This document shows positions 1-12,356 of a DNA stretch of 64,000 bases, in pieces. Each line of letters opens with the position of its first letter. The stretch's first letter is position 1. This stretch comes from Typhlomys cinereus (lineage: Eukaryota; Chordata; Mammalia; Rodentia; Platacanthomyidae). The notes under the pieces are model-generated. The model did not search any database and was not told the DNA's origin. It was given only the letters and a program-made list of their open reading frames with translations. Made by a program: the position numbers and the translations under genes. The stretch covers positions 1,992,845 through 2,056,844 of the forward strand of contig JALPQD010000027.1 of NCBI GenBank assembly GCA_023101885.1, given 5' to 3'.

Positions 1-663
1 AGAGTTCTCCTGACTACCTCTGCCCTAACTCCCTGCACCAACTGTTGGGATTTTCAGGTTATCCACACGGGGAGTGAGTAATAAACCAGATACAATGGTA
101 CCCCAGTGACAACTCAGTCTCTTGATCTTCATGCCTGTGATGGAACAGATCTCTGGTCATGGATGTCATGAGTCCTCTGGAGCCACCAACCACAAATACC
201 TTGGCTGGAAACAGTGACAAGGAAGGGATTACGACCACTTAGGCGAATTCTGTTGCCCTGCTTGGGACTGCCACGTGTCACACACAGGACCTCTGGACTC
301 CACAGACCCTGGTCAGTCTGTGCTCCGCATCTAACTGTTTGGAACATGCAACTTGGTACGAGTCAAAGTTTCAAATCCTTCCCACTCAAAGTGGGGAACC
401 TGAAAACCAGTAGGTATTGGGGTTGATGGCCAAGGATCTGAGATCCTGGGGTGAGGTGTAATAATTGTCACAAAAACTTTCATCCCAGTCTGGTCAGTCC
501 TTTCCAACTTCACACGGCTGCCCCTCTGATCCCTCAAGTAGGAGTCTCAAGGACTTCCCCTCATGCTTCCTTTTTTTTTTTTTTTTTGCCACCTAACTAG
601 TCATCCTGACCTTCAGCTGGCCAATTCCACACACCAACTTCTTTTTTAAAAAAACGTAATTTT

Positions 664-938
664 GGGGGCTGGAGCAATGGCTCAGGGATTAAGCCTCTAC
701 CTTGCAGGCAGAAGATCCTGAGTTCAGATCCTAGACCCCCATGTATAGACATCTGGTGAAAGCGGGGGCGGCCTGCGTTTCGGTCCTGGTAGGGCGGAGC
801 CTATGAATCCTGGGGCAGAGTAAATGAGGAGGTGGAGGCTGTCCATGGTGGTTCCCAAATTCGCCTGTGGTTCTACACACACACACACACACACATACAT
901 AAACACACACACTTGAATAAATAAATAATAATAAAAAA
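664..938 (+). repeat. tRNA-derived SINE, B2-like subfamily A
   Basis: Pol III box-like head (ggctggagcaatggctcagg) and B-box-like gagttcagatcc, then a GC-rich body, a CA tract and a (aata)n tail. Confidence 0.8.
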
Positions 939-944
939 TGTAAT

Positions 945-1448
945 TTCTTATTGCTTTAGTGTTTCATACATTAATATAGTGAATTTATGATGTTTATAAA
1001 CCTTAATCCCCTACTCCATCCCCCTGCTCTTCTCAACACAATCCTTCTTCTCCCTGCTAGTCTCCTTTCTATTTTTGTGTGTTTTCACATGCCCTGCCTA
1101 CCGGGTTTCACGGGTTGCCTTTGATGGCATGTGCCTGAGAAATTGCTGGAGCATGAATCATATAGCAGCAGGTATGCCACTGAGGAAAGCAGCTTCTGTC
1201 TTCCACCCCATCAACATTAACCCTCATCTATCTCCCAGGCAGGTATGGGACCTCTTGAGTTTTCACTTTTGCTGGTGAAATGTTGGTAGAACAAATCCCA
1301 TACAGGTCTGTATGCATGATTGCAGTGAATTTTTGGATACACCCGACCTGTCATGTCCAGAATATAATACCTGGCCACACCTGTGCCTCACTTCAGGCTC
1401 TTACAATCTTACTGCTCCCTCTTCCAAGATGTTTCCTGAGTCTTGGGG
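945..1448 (-). mobile_element. Degraded L1 3'-UTR-like fragment
   Basis: The stretch around 1398-1440 (ctcttacaatcttactgc...) parallels 3448-3480 of the clearer L1 copy. The rest is diverged and the borders are uncertain. Confidence 0.45.
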
Positions 1449-2057
1449 ACACATGTTAACTTTACTTGCCTGACAAAGAACTTCTGGGTTTGCACTCCCT
1501 TACAAAAGTGGACATAACTTGGCAGTGGGAACCATTATCTCACCCTTCCTCCATTACTCCTCACTTCTTCCATACCTGCTCCAATAAACACCCAGATTCC
1601 CATCTCCATATCAGGCTTTACCACCTGTACCGTTATACCATACATTCTCCTGTTCAGTCATCCTACCAGTTACCTAGACTCCTGACTCACTTTATCTGCC
1701 AGGATGGCCTCTATCGAGCTGTCTCACTGAAATCCTCAACCTCTGCCATCATGATCCTCATACTCAACCTCAGCATCTATTTCAGGGTGATTACCACCTC
1801 CATAATCTCCTCCCCAGTCCATGGCAAAAACAAAATGTTCTTCCACTGCAGCCCTAGACCTGCTTGCTGCCTTAGGAACGGGAGCTACCTCCTTAGGAAT
1901 GGCTCTCAGCCTGAGTTAAATTCACCAGGAATTTGAAGATGTCCAAAGGGCCACTGATCTTATTCAGTGCTCAACCCCATGGTTCTGCAAAATAGGGTCC
2001 TAGAACTATTAACAAGAGGGGACTTGCTTATTCATGGGGAAAGAATTGTTACTATGT

Positions 2058-2485
2058 TGTTGTAGTCCGCCTGCATAGTTGCTGATAAATGACCATCAAA
2101 CAGCTTAATGGAACAAGGGGTTTATTTTCTCTTAACAATTTTCTGGTTACAGTTCTCAGTCCAGCTTGACAAGAGAGCATGCACCAACACTGGGCTGAGG
2201 GAACTGGTCACCCATCTCTACATAATGGCTGAGAAAGAGACGATCCTTACTGCCAGACCAGCATGTCTGGCCAAGTATAAGGATGCCAACTTCCTCAACT
2301 GGATCTCAGTATTTTATCCAGCTGTTCAGGGCCTAGTCTCACCCACCATGGGCTGGGCCTTCCCCATCAGCTAGACTATCTCCTGCAGGTTGGCTTTGGG
2401 CTTGACTCAACCACTAATTCTCTACAAATGTGCTCAGAGCTCAAACCCTCAAATGTCAAGTTGACACCTGTGCCTAACTATGACA
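2058..2485 (-). repeat. Solo LTR-like element (MaLR-like family)
   Basis: About 430 bp, TG...CA ended. On the minus strand it begins tgtcatagttaggcac and carries AATAAA. Flanks tatgt/tatgc (2053-2057 and 2486-2490) fit a decayed 5-bp duplication. Class assignment is by analogy with MaLR LTR ends (tttatcagcaacat...). Confidence 0.65.
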
Positions 2486-2949
2486 TATGCTAACTCCCAA
2501 CCATTGTTAAGGATAGCCCAAGGCTACTTAAAGCTCCATCTCACCCAGAGACTAAGAGAAAGCCCCAAGGGTTGTAGGAGTAGCTAGCTATGATTCTTCT
2601 CCTTTTTAGACCTTGTTTTATTGGCAACGTTCAAAGTTTTTTTTTTTACAGATCCACATGATTACTGTGGCCCATGCTGTCTAGGGTCAAATCAAGAGTG
2701 TGTTCCTACTACTCACTTCAATCTCCTCTCCATCGAGACCTTGAAAGCCCCCAAATGATGCCCCTCATTAGCAGGAAGAAGCTACAACAGACAATAATGC
2801 CCATGGTGCCCTTCACCATGTTCCCCTTCAATGGAATGATGATGAGGAAATGGGAAAAAAAACCTTCCCTTTCTGGCTAGTGTTGACTGTTCCTCCTGAT
2901 GGCACTCAGTTTACTCAGATATGGCACCAAAAGTAGCCTCAAGAACTCT

Positions 2950-3552
2950 CTCTTTTTTTTTAAAGTCTTTTTCATTAGTTTATTTTCTTTTTTACATAAG
3001 CTTTCTTTTATTATTATTATTATTTCTGCTTATACAAACTTAACAGGTACACCGGTCCCCTCCCTCCCTCCACCTCCTCCCGACCCCCCTGTTCCACCCT
3101 CCCCTCCCCCTTCCTCCCCATCCCCCAGTGCCTCCCCCCCCCCAATCCCCAGAGCATCCTTTAATGTTCATGCCAAACTCTCCTCTGGGTCCTCCTCTCC
3201 GATGAGGTGCAAGGACCCAGGGGCATTTCCCAGAACCCTTTCCTGTGTTCCCCTTAAGCATAGGACCACTACTGTGACTGTCAGTCCCTAGTCTCCAAGG
3301 ATCCTAGTGCCTTTAGTCTATGCTAGACTTTGTGGGGTCAATAATGTGTTGGACATAGCGCAGGTCATGCAAAGTCCTATTATGATTGCTTCAACCCTAA
3401 CTTGTGTGGAGTATCTTGCATATCATTGCTCTTCCCATCCTTGTGCTCTTACAATCTTACCACCCCCTCTTCCGCAAATTTCCCTGAGCTTCAGGATGGG
3501 GAGAGATTAGGCTGGCCTAGTTCCAGGTGGTTGATATAGGGTCTCTGATGTT
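2950..3552 (-). mobile_element. L1 3' end, 5'-truncated, with 11-bp target duplication
   Basis: On the minus strand it ends in an A-rich tail (T-rich at 2950-3035 as given) preceded by the G-rich tract typical of rodent L1 3' UTRs. The flank tcaagaactct occurs at 2939-2949 and again at 3553-3563. It closely resembles the copies at 17471-18153 and 46861-47461. Confidence 0.75.
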
Positions 3553-3857
3553 TCAAGAACTCTTTTGTCACTTGCCATAACTGTAGCCCTCCTGGAGCTG
3601 CGGGAGACCCCCAATTCTGTCCTTGGATTCGGGATTTGGCTTCTTAGCTTCCCATCACAACTGATTTGAAAACCCCCAAACTCCCTCTCACCAGCATGGT
3701 AGCTAATAGATTCCCACCATCATTCATTGGCTTCGATAAATGTTACTCTGGCTGCCAAGGCTGGGGTCTCGTTCCTCTCCCATTCCTTCCATAACAATCT
3801 ATACTTTCCTTTTGAAATTGTCTGGAGGTAGTGTGTTAGTTAAAAATTAGAATTTCA

Positions 3858-3986
3858 GGGCAGCAAGTTGACCCAGTGGGTAAAGAAGCCAAACCTTGCA
3901 AACCTGCTTCTTGACCTCCATACACTTGATGCAGCACATGTAACTTTAAATAATTAAGTAAAAATATTAAAAATTAAAAATAAGAA
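3858..3986 (+). repeat. SINE fragment (B2/B3-related)
   Basis: gggcagcaagttgacccagt, gggtaaagaagcc; A-rich tail. Confidence 0.55.
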
Positions 3987-4116
3987 ATTCACTTTAAAAC
4001 TGGGTTTCCAGCATTTTGTGAGAAAAAAAAATTGAATGATCCAATATATCTTTGCTGCTAGCTGGCTGTGCTGAGAATATCCAGATGAGATATGTGTTTT
4101 CCAGGTTTGTTTTAAC

Positions 4117-4286
4117 TTCTCTCTTTCTCTCTCTCTGTGTACACATGCACATGCACTTGAGTGTAGCAGTCAGAGGACTTGCAGGAGTCCATTTTAATTT
4201 TCCAGTATGTGGATTCAGGGGACTGGACTCAGGCAGCCAGGCTTGGTGTTAAGTACCTTTTTCTACCGAACCATCTTATAGACCTC
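4117..4286 (-). repeat. SINE fragment (B2/B3-related)
   Basis: gtcagaggacttgcaggagt, gattcaggggactggactca, head ccgaaccatcttatagacc. Confidence 0.55.
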
Positions 4287-4791
4287 TAAGTGCTCCAGTT
4301 TCCTATACGCACTGTATTTGAGCACCTGTCTCATTTACCTGAGCACGTGTTATGTTTGCTCTTGTTCCAATCTCAATCTATAGATCTCAAGTATGGCTGA
4401 ACATCGGGATCCCCCGAAGAACATTTAAAATGCCCATACTTGGATCTTATCCAAGATCCAGTCAGCCAGAAACTGGTGTGTGAGAGGTGACCCTTTATCC
4501 TTGGAATTATTTTAAAGTTTCATGGGTGATTCCCATGGTCAGTTAGAAGTGATAATTACTGGTCTCCTCAATCAACTTTTCAGGAGATGCATCTGTGGAT
4601 TCATCTTCTTAGGCCTGGAAGTGAATCTCCTAAGAAATGCGCCACAAAATCAGAGTGCCTAGGAACTTGTAGATGTTCTTAGAAGAGCATCAGTTAATTC
4701 CGCCTTCCAGAGAACTAGACAAGGTTCCGTCACTTGGCTTTGAATAATAAGGTACCTTTGTTATTTTATTCCTCTTTCCAAATAAAGACAT

Positions 4792-5196
4792 TGTGATAGT
4801 TAGATACAGGTGTCAACTTTACAATTGAAGGCTTGAGCTCTATGCACAGTTGTGAAGCATTAGAAGTTTAATTAAGTCCAAAGCAAGCCTGCAGGAGATC
4901 TCACTGGTGGGAAAAACCCAGATAGGTGGATAAGATGGAGGGAGTTGATTCAGGAAGTTGGGATTATTTGATATACTTGGGTAGAGATGCAGTCTAGCAG
5001 GTGAGGTTTGTTCTTCTGTTAGTAATCATGTGGATGTGCTGTGGCTGGTTCCCCTGATCCCTGGTATTTGTATGAGCTCTCGTTCCAAGCTGGACTAAGA
5101 GATGTGGCCAATCACAAACCAGAATAAAACCCGTTGTTCCCCCTTAAGCTGTTTGGTTGTATGGATTTATTGGCAACATGCAGAGTAACTGCAGCA
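4792..5196 (+). repeat. Solo LTR-like element, plus orientation
   Basis: Reverse orientation relative to most copies. Starts tgtgatagttagatacagg and has gaataaaaccc near its end, followed by tttattggcaacatgcag. Confidence 0.65.
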
Positions 5197-5850
5197 AATA
5201 CATAGATAAAAAATTCTTGGTAAGCCCTTTTGAGTCAGATTACCTTTCTTTGTAGAAATTCAGTAGCATGCCTAGTCCCCACCTGCCAGAGGCCAGAAAT
5301 AACCCCTTATTAGTGGCAAGCACCCTGGTACCCCAAGCTGCCCCCAGTCGAGAGCCACAGCTGCCATGCAGTTCCTCTGCATCTTGAGAAACCCTGTTGA
5401 GGATTCCTAGACATGCCAGTATGGAGGTTCACCTAACCCCCAAATCCAGGTTCAACAGGAACTCCATCAAATGGTGGAGTTGATGAAAATGTTAACGTAG
5501 GTGCCCACGTTTCTTCGTGTCCTGCATTTCTTTCTTTTTCCCAGAGACATTTTGCTTTTGGGAAATAGGAGGGGGTGTCAATGTACGGTCTCCAAACAGA
5601 TAGTCCCAGTTTTTTTTTTAACCGGTCATCTCCTTTTCTGCTAACGGATATTGGCTACACTGTGTACTAGCGATCCCTGATCCCTATCCCGATGGAACTG
5701 AAATTATAAATAAAACTGTTCTTAAAATGTAAGCGATACTTAGATTTTACCTAAGACCTTAAGTTAGCGTGTGATAAGCACAATAAGAGTTGTATGAATT
5801 CACGGCAAGGTTGATACCAGAGATGATTTCACAGAGGAGTTTGGCTTGAT

Positions 5851-6054
5851 GGGGCTGACAAGACAGCTCAGCACTTAAAGCACCTGTTTGCAAACCTGGT
5901 GACCTGAGTTCGATCCCTGGAAACCCACATGGTGGAAGGAGAGGACTGATTTCCGGAAGATGCGCTCTGACCTCCATTCGTGTGCACATAGCGCGCATGT
6001 GCCTGCGCTCTCTCCCCTCTTTCTCATACATAAACAGATCAATCAATAAAACAG
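5851..6054 (+). repeat. Short tRNA-derived SINE (B2/B3-related)
   Basis: ggggctgacaagacagctca, gagttcgatccctggaaacc, cacatggtggaaggagagga; ends caatcaataaaac. Confidence 0.75.
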
Positions 6055-6884
6055 GGGACTGTGTAGGCGCAGACCCTCTGCAGGGGTAGAGTTCCAGAAC
6101 AATGTAGGGGGGGGGAATTAAGGGTTAGTTCTCAGCAATCTGGGCATTGAATTTCTGTTTCAGAAATGAATTCTCTGGAAGTTTGGAGCTGGCATGATTG
6201 GTGGTGGTGGAAAGGGAGAAAGGAGCAGACGTGTTTTCAGCAAGAATTCTTTCTTCAGCTGGGAGAGGGGGGATCCAGAGGTGGCAGGGAGGCAGATGTG
6301 GTAGTCAGGCTTGTAGAACTGCAAGACACAAGGGAAGGAACCTGACACCTGGAGGAGAGTTGGTGGGGCTGTGACTGATTAGAATGGAAGTGGGGAGATC
6401 TGGTGAGGTGAGGTAATGTGCTCAGCCTCACCTGCAGTGGCTGCTGTGGTGGTTAATCTGAGTGACAAGCGGGAACTTTCTGAGGTGTGAGATTGCGTCT
6501 CCTTCCTGCCTTCTTATGTTAGTGATTAAAAAAGCAAAGAAATAAACAGAAACACCAAAGTGAGTGTTGGGTGTTTCGATCAGGCTTTTGATAATTGGTG
6601 TAATGCCGAGGAAAGAGTGGGGAAGTTCTGAAAGAAGCGCCGCATTGCAGGCAGGGAGCCCTGAATGATTGGTAATGTGAGAGCTGGAAGTGTAAAGGGT
6701 CAGTCACAGCACTACCCCTAGCCCGGGGAGGAAGACGAGCGTCAGCTCCCCAGGCCTAAGAGCAGGCGAGTCAAAGAGAATGCAGGCGGAGGCCAGGGTC
6801 TTGTCTCCATGGAAGGAGGAAAGCCAGGCCGGAGTGGTTGAAAGTGTAGCACTCTGCCTCACTAAAACACACCGTCATCTCTTC

Positions 6885-7012
6885 CTCCTTTCTCTCTTTC
6901 TTCCTCTGTTCTTCCTCCTCCTCTTCCTGTTTCTTCTCTTCCTCCTCCTGCTCCTTCCCTCCTTCCTACTCCTCTTCTTCTTTTTCCTCTCCTCCTTCTC
7001 CTCCTCCTTTCT
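6885..7012 (+). repeat. Polypyrimidine (CTT/CTCC) tract
   Basis: About 125 nt almost purely C and T, with many local mirror-symmetric stretches. Confidence 0.9.
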
Positions 7013-7158
7013 CAGGAGAGAATGTGGTAAGGAACTTCCAAGAACAAAGGCATGTTAGCACAGCATGATCGATGTCTCTGTGTGCACACATGACCCTGTG
7101 CAGAATGTGTGTTATCATGAAGGGAAGACAGGATTCGGCTGTAAAGGAGACCCACTAG

Positions 7159-7434
7159 GGGCTGGAGAGGTGGCTCAGGGGTTAAGCCTCTGCCTTGCAG
7201 GTGGAAGGTCCTGAGTTCGGATCCCAGATCCCATGTATAGACACCGGGCGGAAGCGGGGGCAGCCTGCGCTTCTGGTCCTGGTAGGGTGGAGCCTGTGAA
7301 TCCCAGGGCAGAAGGAGGTGGAGGCGTCCATGGTGGTTCCCGAATTCGTCCGTGGTTCTACACACACACACATACATACACACACGCACATACACACACA
7401 CAATTGAATAAATAATAAAAAAAATTAAAAAAAG
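7159..7434 (+). repeat. SINE, B2-like subfamily A, with 14-bp target duplication
   Basis: Head ggctggagaggtggctcagg, B-box-like gagttcggatccc, CA-rich tail. The flank aggagRcccactag occurs at 7145-7158 and 7435-7448 with one mismatch. Confidence 0.88.
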
Positions 7435-7539
7435 AGGAGGCCCACTAGAGAGTCTAGGAAGCAATGTCCGGCTGTGCTTGGGGCTCAGCCTTTGGATATG
7501 GCTCCACCGAGCTGGTGCCAGCAGGAATCAATGCCCCCT

Positions 7540-7710
7540 CCAACAGGGAGGAGGAAGGGAGGAGAGGAAGAGAGACCTGGCAAATGCATGGAAGTCAGAG
7601 GACAACTTTCAGAAGTCAGTTCTCTCCTACCCTGGGGGCTCTGGGGATCAAATTCAGGTGCCCAGGTTTGGGTGTCTTACCCACTGAACTGTCGCCGGCC
7701 CCAAATCATG
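7540..7710 (-). repeat. SINE fragment (B2/B3-related)
   Basis: gtcagaggacaactttcaga, ctctggggatcaaattcagg, head cactgaactgtcgccggccc. Confidence 0.6.
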
Positions 7711-8203
7711 GAATTTTTCTATTTGAAAAGAATAATTCTTGATCTCCGCATCACACATGTGGAAACTGAGGCAAGAGAAGTTAACCTACTTGTCTGTCAG
7801 CACAGGGCTCCTCTGTAGTGGAGAAAGAATGTGCTACGCAAGTGTCATGTCCCGCCTGGAGAGAAGAGCAGGAAGTAAAAGGTTGTGTTCTGGAAATCAG
7901 ATTACACTGCAGACAAGGACCTCTGGGGTTGGGGGGGGGTGAGCAGTGTGGGGAAGGCAGGGGGAGTAGGGCCATGGGGTCCTCTGGAAGTCAAGATTCT
8001 AGTACTGGTTAATCCTGGAGTCTCAGGCGAGAAGTGACAAAAATAACTGCTTCTGAGGGAGTTCACTGGTCTGCAACCTTTCTGCTATCAAAGACCATTT
8101 TTATCATTCCTCACTTCCCAAGGATTCCAGGTTTTCAAGGATTTTGACTTTTAGCTTTGAATATGTAATTGACGTATATATCAGAATATTCAAAACTTGT
8201 TCC

Positions 8204-8330
8204 TTTGGGACAGGCAGCTTTGTAGCCTTGGCTAGTCTGAAGCTCTGTATATAGACCAGGCTTGCCTTGAACGCGAGTCGGTCCTCCTGAGTGCTGGAAT
8301 TATAGGGGTGTGCCACCACACCAGGCTCAC
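8204..8330 (-). repeat. B1 SINE (7SL-derived)
   Basis: Reverse of the B1 consensus: ccaggcttgccttgaacgcg, gtgctggaattataggggtg, tgccaccacaccaggc. Confidence 0.8.
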
Positions 8331-8615
8331 AGCGTCCAGATTTTAAGTATGACACATAATGAGTGTGACTATCAGCTTTAATATGAAGTCATTTTATGAC
8401 TTAATGGTAGTTGACATTGCTAGTCACAAAGGTAATATAATCTAGCTAAAGGTAAGGACAAGCATTCTAGTGGGCCCATTTAACCCGTTGGAGGCCTTTG
8501 GAAACACCCGTGGATATAGATCTTATGTAAATGCAGAGGTCAGGAACACCAAACAGGAAGGGGATGGGCATGAGGAACAGCACCATGGTTGGCCTTCGGA
8601 TTGTATGTACTTAGG

Positions 8616-8663
8616 ACACACACACACACACGCACACACGCACACACACACACACACACACAC
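8616..8663 (+). repeat. CA microsatellite
   Basis: 48-bp (AC)n with two G interruptions. Confidence 0.95.
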
Positions 8664-8771
8664 GGAGTATGTGCACATATTAAAAATGACACTGTAAGCC
8701 AGCAAATTAACTTAGTTATCATCTCACGCGGCCCTTCTTCCCTCACTACCTCCCCTCCTTCCTTCCTTGCT

Positions 8772-8869
8772 TTCACAGGGTTCCACTGTGTACCCTAGGC
8801 TGGTCTCAGACTTGAGGTTTTCTCCTGCTTCCACCTCCCAAGTGCTGGAGTTACACTTGTGCACCCCCT
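8772..8869 (-). repeat. B1 SINE
   Basis: cagggttccactgtgtaccc, aggctggtctcagacttgag, cctcccaagtgctggagtta. Confidence 0.7.
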
Positions 8870-9269
8870 GTGTGGCTCCACCTCCTCTCTTCCTCCCTTT
8901 CTTTCTGTGGGAAGAATCTCAAAGACAGTGCAGTGGTATTAAATGTGGTCCTTGTGCTCCTCCAGATCTATAGACATGGACAGCCTTCATATTCACAACT
9001 TTGTCTTTGACCCCAGTCCCCCCATCTGTTGCAATGACTAACTCCATTTTGTTTTAGCGAATTTTACATCTAGTGTGGTGCTTCTCCAGTCCCAAGCTCC
9101 CTCCCTTGCTAACAGCATCCTGTTAGCCGGAATGACCTCACCCAGTTACCTGCAGTTTAAGGAAGTGTGCTTACAATAGTGTAACACTTTTCATTGTGCT
9201 TTTTTCACTCTATCTCTTTGTGATGGAGAGTTCTTTGTAGAGTGAACCTGCTCTTGATCATGCTCCCTC

Positions 9270-9481
9270 TTACTTATTGAGATAAGGTCACTAGTTGAAC
9301 CCAGAGCTTGACCACTGCAACTAGATTGGTTTACCAGCTCGATCCAGGCATCCCCCATCTCTGCCTTCTGAGCACTATAATTGCAGGCAGGTCACCATGC
9401 CTATCTAGCATTGTATGGATTCTAGGGATCAAACTTAAGTTGCAGAGCAAACATCTTACCAGATAAGCCATCTCCCTAGTC
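9270..9481 (-). repeat. B4-like SINE inside an L1 fragment
   Basis: ctctgccttctgagcactat, gggatcaaacttaagttgca, head agccatctccctagtcc. Confidence 0.65.
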
Positions 9482-9505
9482 CCTAGATCTCATTTACAAA
9501 GTTGG

Positions 9506-9511
<6 letters not shown>

Positions 9512-9537
<26 letters not shown>
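9512..9537 (+). repeat. TG microsatellite
   Basis: (TG)n inside the old L1 fragment. Confidence 0.9.
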
Positions 9538-10391
9538 TTCTATAGTCACTCATCCATCAGTGAGCACTTAGATTGGTTCCATGTCTTGGCTGTTGGAATA
9601 ATACTGCAGTGAACATGTGAGAGCAGATATCATTAAGAGGTGGTGATCTCATTTCCTTTGGGTATGTGCCCAGAAGAGGGATTGGGGTCAGGCGGTGGTT
9701 CTATTTATAATTTCTTTAAGAACCTCAATTTAAGTTTCCATGTACGATGTACAAGGGCTCTTGTCTCCACACCTTCACTAGCTGCTTTTATCTCTTGAAC
9801 TTTTGATAATCGCCAGCCTGACAGATGTGCAGCTGTAGCTCCTTGTGGTTTTGGTTTGCGGTTCTTTGGTTATTAGTGAGCATCTATTCTGCTGGTCAGT
9901 TGTCTAGTTTCTTGACCATTTGTAAAAAAACAAAAAATAACGACCAAATTTCTGTAGGTGATTCTCATTGTGGAGCCAGGCTAGGTATGATCACATGAGG
10001 TCTGCATGATAAAGAAGTCCTGAAGGATGCATAAAAATTAAAATTGAGTGTTTATGGCAAGGGGTGCAGTGAATTGTTTCTTAGGTTGCTAATTAATGAT
10101 GGTGATGTTCAAAAAGAGCCATATCTTTTTAAGTTGTATGCCAACAAATTCTAGGTGGTGGGGATGGTGGTAAAAAAATGCATCAATATTATTAAGTTGA
10201 TAACTGTTGAAGTTAGCAAATGAAAACTCATACTATTCTGCATATATATGTATGTGTGTACATAATATATATGTTTAATATGAGGCCTTGTGTTCAATAC
10301 CCAACACCCAAGAAATAAAAGATGAAAGGGCAGAATTAATACAATTGAGGATATCTGTTGTGATTTAGTTGCATTTAACAGAGATCTTTTT

Positions 10392-10394
10392 TCT

Positions 10395-10439
<45 letters not shown>

Positions 10440-10668
10440 CTGTGTGTCTGTGTGTATAAGAGGGTACTGTATGTACCTGTGGAGACCCAATCATCCTAGA
10501 TTGCTCTATCTCCTTGCTTTGCTCCAGAGTTTTCCAAACTCGTCCTTCCAGGGAAGTACATATGGCTACCATTTCCACCTGACTTTTGTATGTGGGATTT
10601 GGGATCTGAACTCAGGTCCTTCTGCTTGTGAGTCAGAGGCTTATCTCCTCAGCCATCTCTCCAGCCTG
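10392..10668 (-). repeat. SINE, subfamily B, perfect 15-bp target duplication
   Basis: TG-rich tail on the left, ctcagccatctctccagcc head on the right. The flank aacagagatcttttt is at 10377-10391 and 10669-10683. Confidence 0.9.
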
Positions 10669-10732
10669 AACAGAGATCTTTTTATCTACCGGTTTCCTTT
10701 CCTGTTGCTGTGATAAAATACATGACAGTATG

Positions 10733-11134
10733 TGTTGCAGTTACTGTGCAGGGTTGCTGATAAATGCACCTACCACATGGCTTAAGAGGGTTATCCTCTT
10801 CTTATGATAGTCCACTTACAGTTTGGTAGAAGAACCCACACCAAGTACCAAGGAGCTGGCCACACTATATCAACCTAAGGACTGAAAGAGGGACCATCCT
10901 TACATGCCAGACCAGCATGTCTGACCAAGGATATCCACTCTCTCAACCTCTTCCCTCTATTTTTCTCACCTGCCTAGAACTGGTCCTGCCACCGTGGGCT
11001 GGGCCTTCCCCATCAATTACACAATCTCCTGCTGGTTTGCTTTGGACTTGACTACTAATTCTCTACAAATGTGCCCAGAACTTGAAACCCCCACCTGCCA
11101 GTCATCAGGGTGACATCTGTGTCTGACTATGACA
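10733..11134 (-). repeat. Solo LTR-like element nested in another repeat
   Basis: TG...CA ends (tgttgcag ... ctatgaca). The flanking pieces (10690-10730 and 11135-11200) are two halves of a second rodent repeat (tgctgtgataaaatacatg / taaggaagaaagggttt) also seen at 45505. Confidence 0.65.
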
Positions 11135-11939
11135 ATCGTTTAAGGAAGAAAGGGTTTGTTTTGGTTCACAGTTCATGGGTAGAACCCGTCGTGGAAGGGG
11201 GGTCTTGGTGGCAGGAACATGAGGCAGAGGTCACACTGCATCCACAGTCAGGAAGCAGAGAGGCAAACATGGGCGCTCAGCTTGCCTTTTCTTTTGAATC
11301 AGTCTGGGACCCCCCATTCCATGAATGCTCACATTCATGGTAGATCTGTCTTTCTTTTTCAAAACTGTCTTCACAGATACACCCAGAGGAATGTCTCCTA
11401 GAGGATTCTCCAGTCAGTCAACTTGAGGACCAAGATAAACCATCATACTGCTAAGCAAAAAGGATTTGTTTAATGCAGGGAATTAAGAACCTATAAATCT
11501 TTTAAAATTGCCAGCAGAGTGGGCTCTAGGCTGGGTCTGCAGACATGATAATCATCATACCATTGTTTAACTGGCCTGTTCAGGTGAACCTGTGCCTCTG
11601 TCAGAAAGCAGGAAACTAGGAAGCCGTTGTATCAGCCTCTTATCCCAGGAACACACCGCTTGAGCCAAATCTGACCAGGAATCATAGCACAGCTGACCTC
11701 ATTGCACTTGTTGGAGTTGTGCCAGCACACCTCGAGCCCTTCACCTATCGTCATGCCACTTTGATAGAGACATCAGTCTTATCTGGAACTCTGGCTGTCA
11801 GGATGTATGGGAAATGTGGCTGACACGTTCCTATCTTTAGCAGAACTAGATGAGAAAGGCATGGAAACAAACATGGACCTAGCCAGTCCACCATCTAGTA
11901 TTAGAAATGAGCATGTTGGTACGGTTGCCATGTAAGTAT

Positions 11940-12356
11940 TGAGCTAGTTAGATATACAGGGGTCAACTTGACAACTGAAGGTTGAGCTTTCATTTGAGAG
12001 GAATTAGTAGTTAAGGTAAGCCCTAAGAAAGCCTGCAGGAAAGGTTTGAGATTGGAAGACCTTTGCTTATGGTAGCAGGATTATTTTGTAGGCAGGAGGA
12101 TAAGGTGATGGGAACAAATTTGGTGGGCTTCAGCATATTTTGGACAGACTCATTGTCTAACAAGTGAGGTTTGCCCCTCTATCAGCAATCTCTGTGGAGA
12201 AGCTGTTGGCCAGTTGCCTCAGCACCTGATGTAGGTATGAACTTCTCATCAAGGTGGACTAAAAACCGTAACTGAAAATGTAAAAAGAATAAAATCCCCT
12301 TTTCCCCGAAGTTCTTTGGTTGTGAATTTATTGGCAACATGCAAGCAAACTGCAAT
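11940..12356 (+). repeat. Solo LTR-like element, plus orientation
   Basis: Starts tgagctagttagatatacag, has aagaataaaatcccc near 12285, and ends ttggcaacatgcaagcaaac. Confidence 0.65.

Larger units (their letters stand above)
8940..9930 (-). mobile_element. Old L1 (ORF2 3' region/3' UTR) fragment split by a SINE
   Basis: The sequence at 9535-9925 follows, on the minus strand, the familiar mammalian L1 ORF2 C-terminal region (ttggctgttggaataatactgcagtgaacat, then ...tgtggttttggtttgc...). It is heavily mutated with no open frame. 8940-9265 is probably the same element, interrupted by the B4-like SINE at 9270-9481. Confidence 0.55.

Noticed and set aside
1466..1936. 156-codon plus-strand open frame
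   Set aside because: No recognisable motif; next to L1-like debris; no splice or promoter support.
7012..7464. 150-codon minus-strand open frame
   Set aside because: It is the translation of a SINE and its CA tail; the same peptide pattern (TTDEFGNHHGRLHLL) recurs at other SINE copies.
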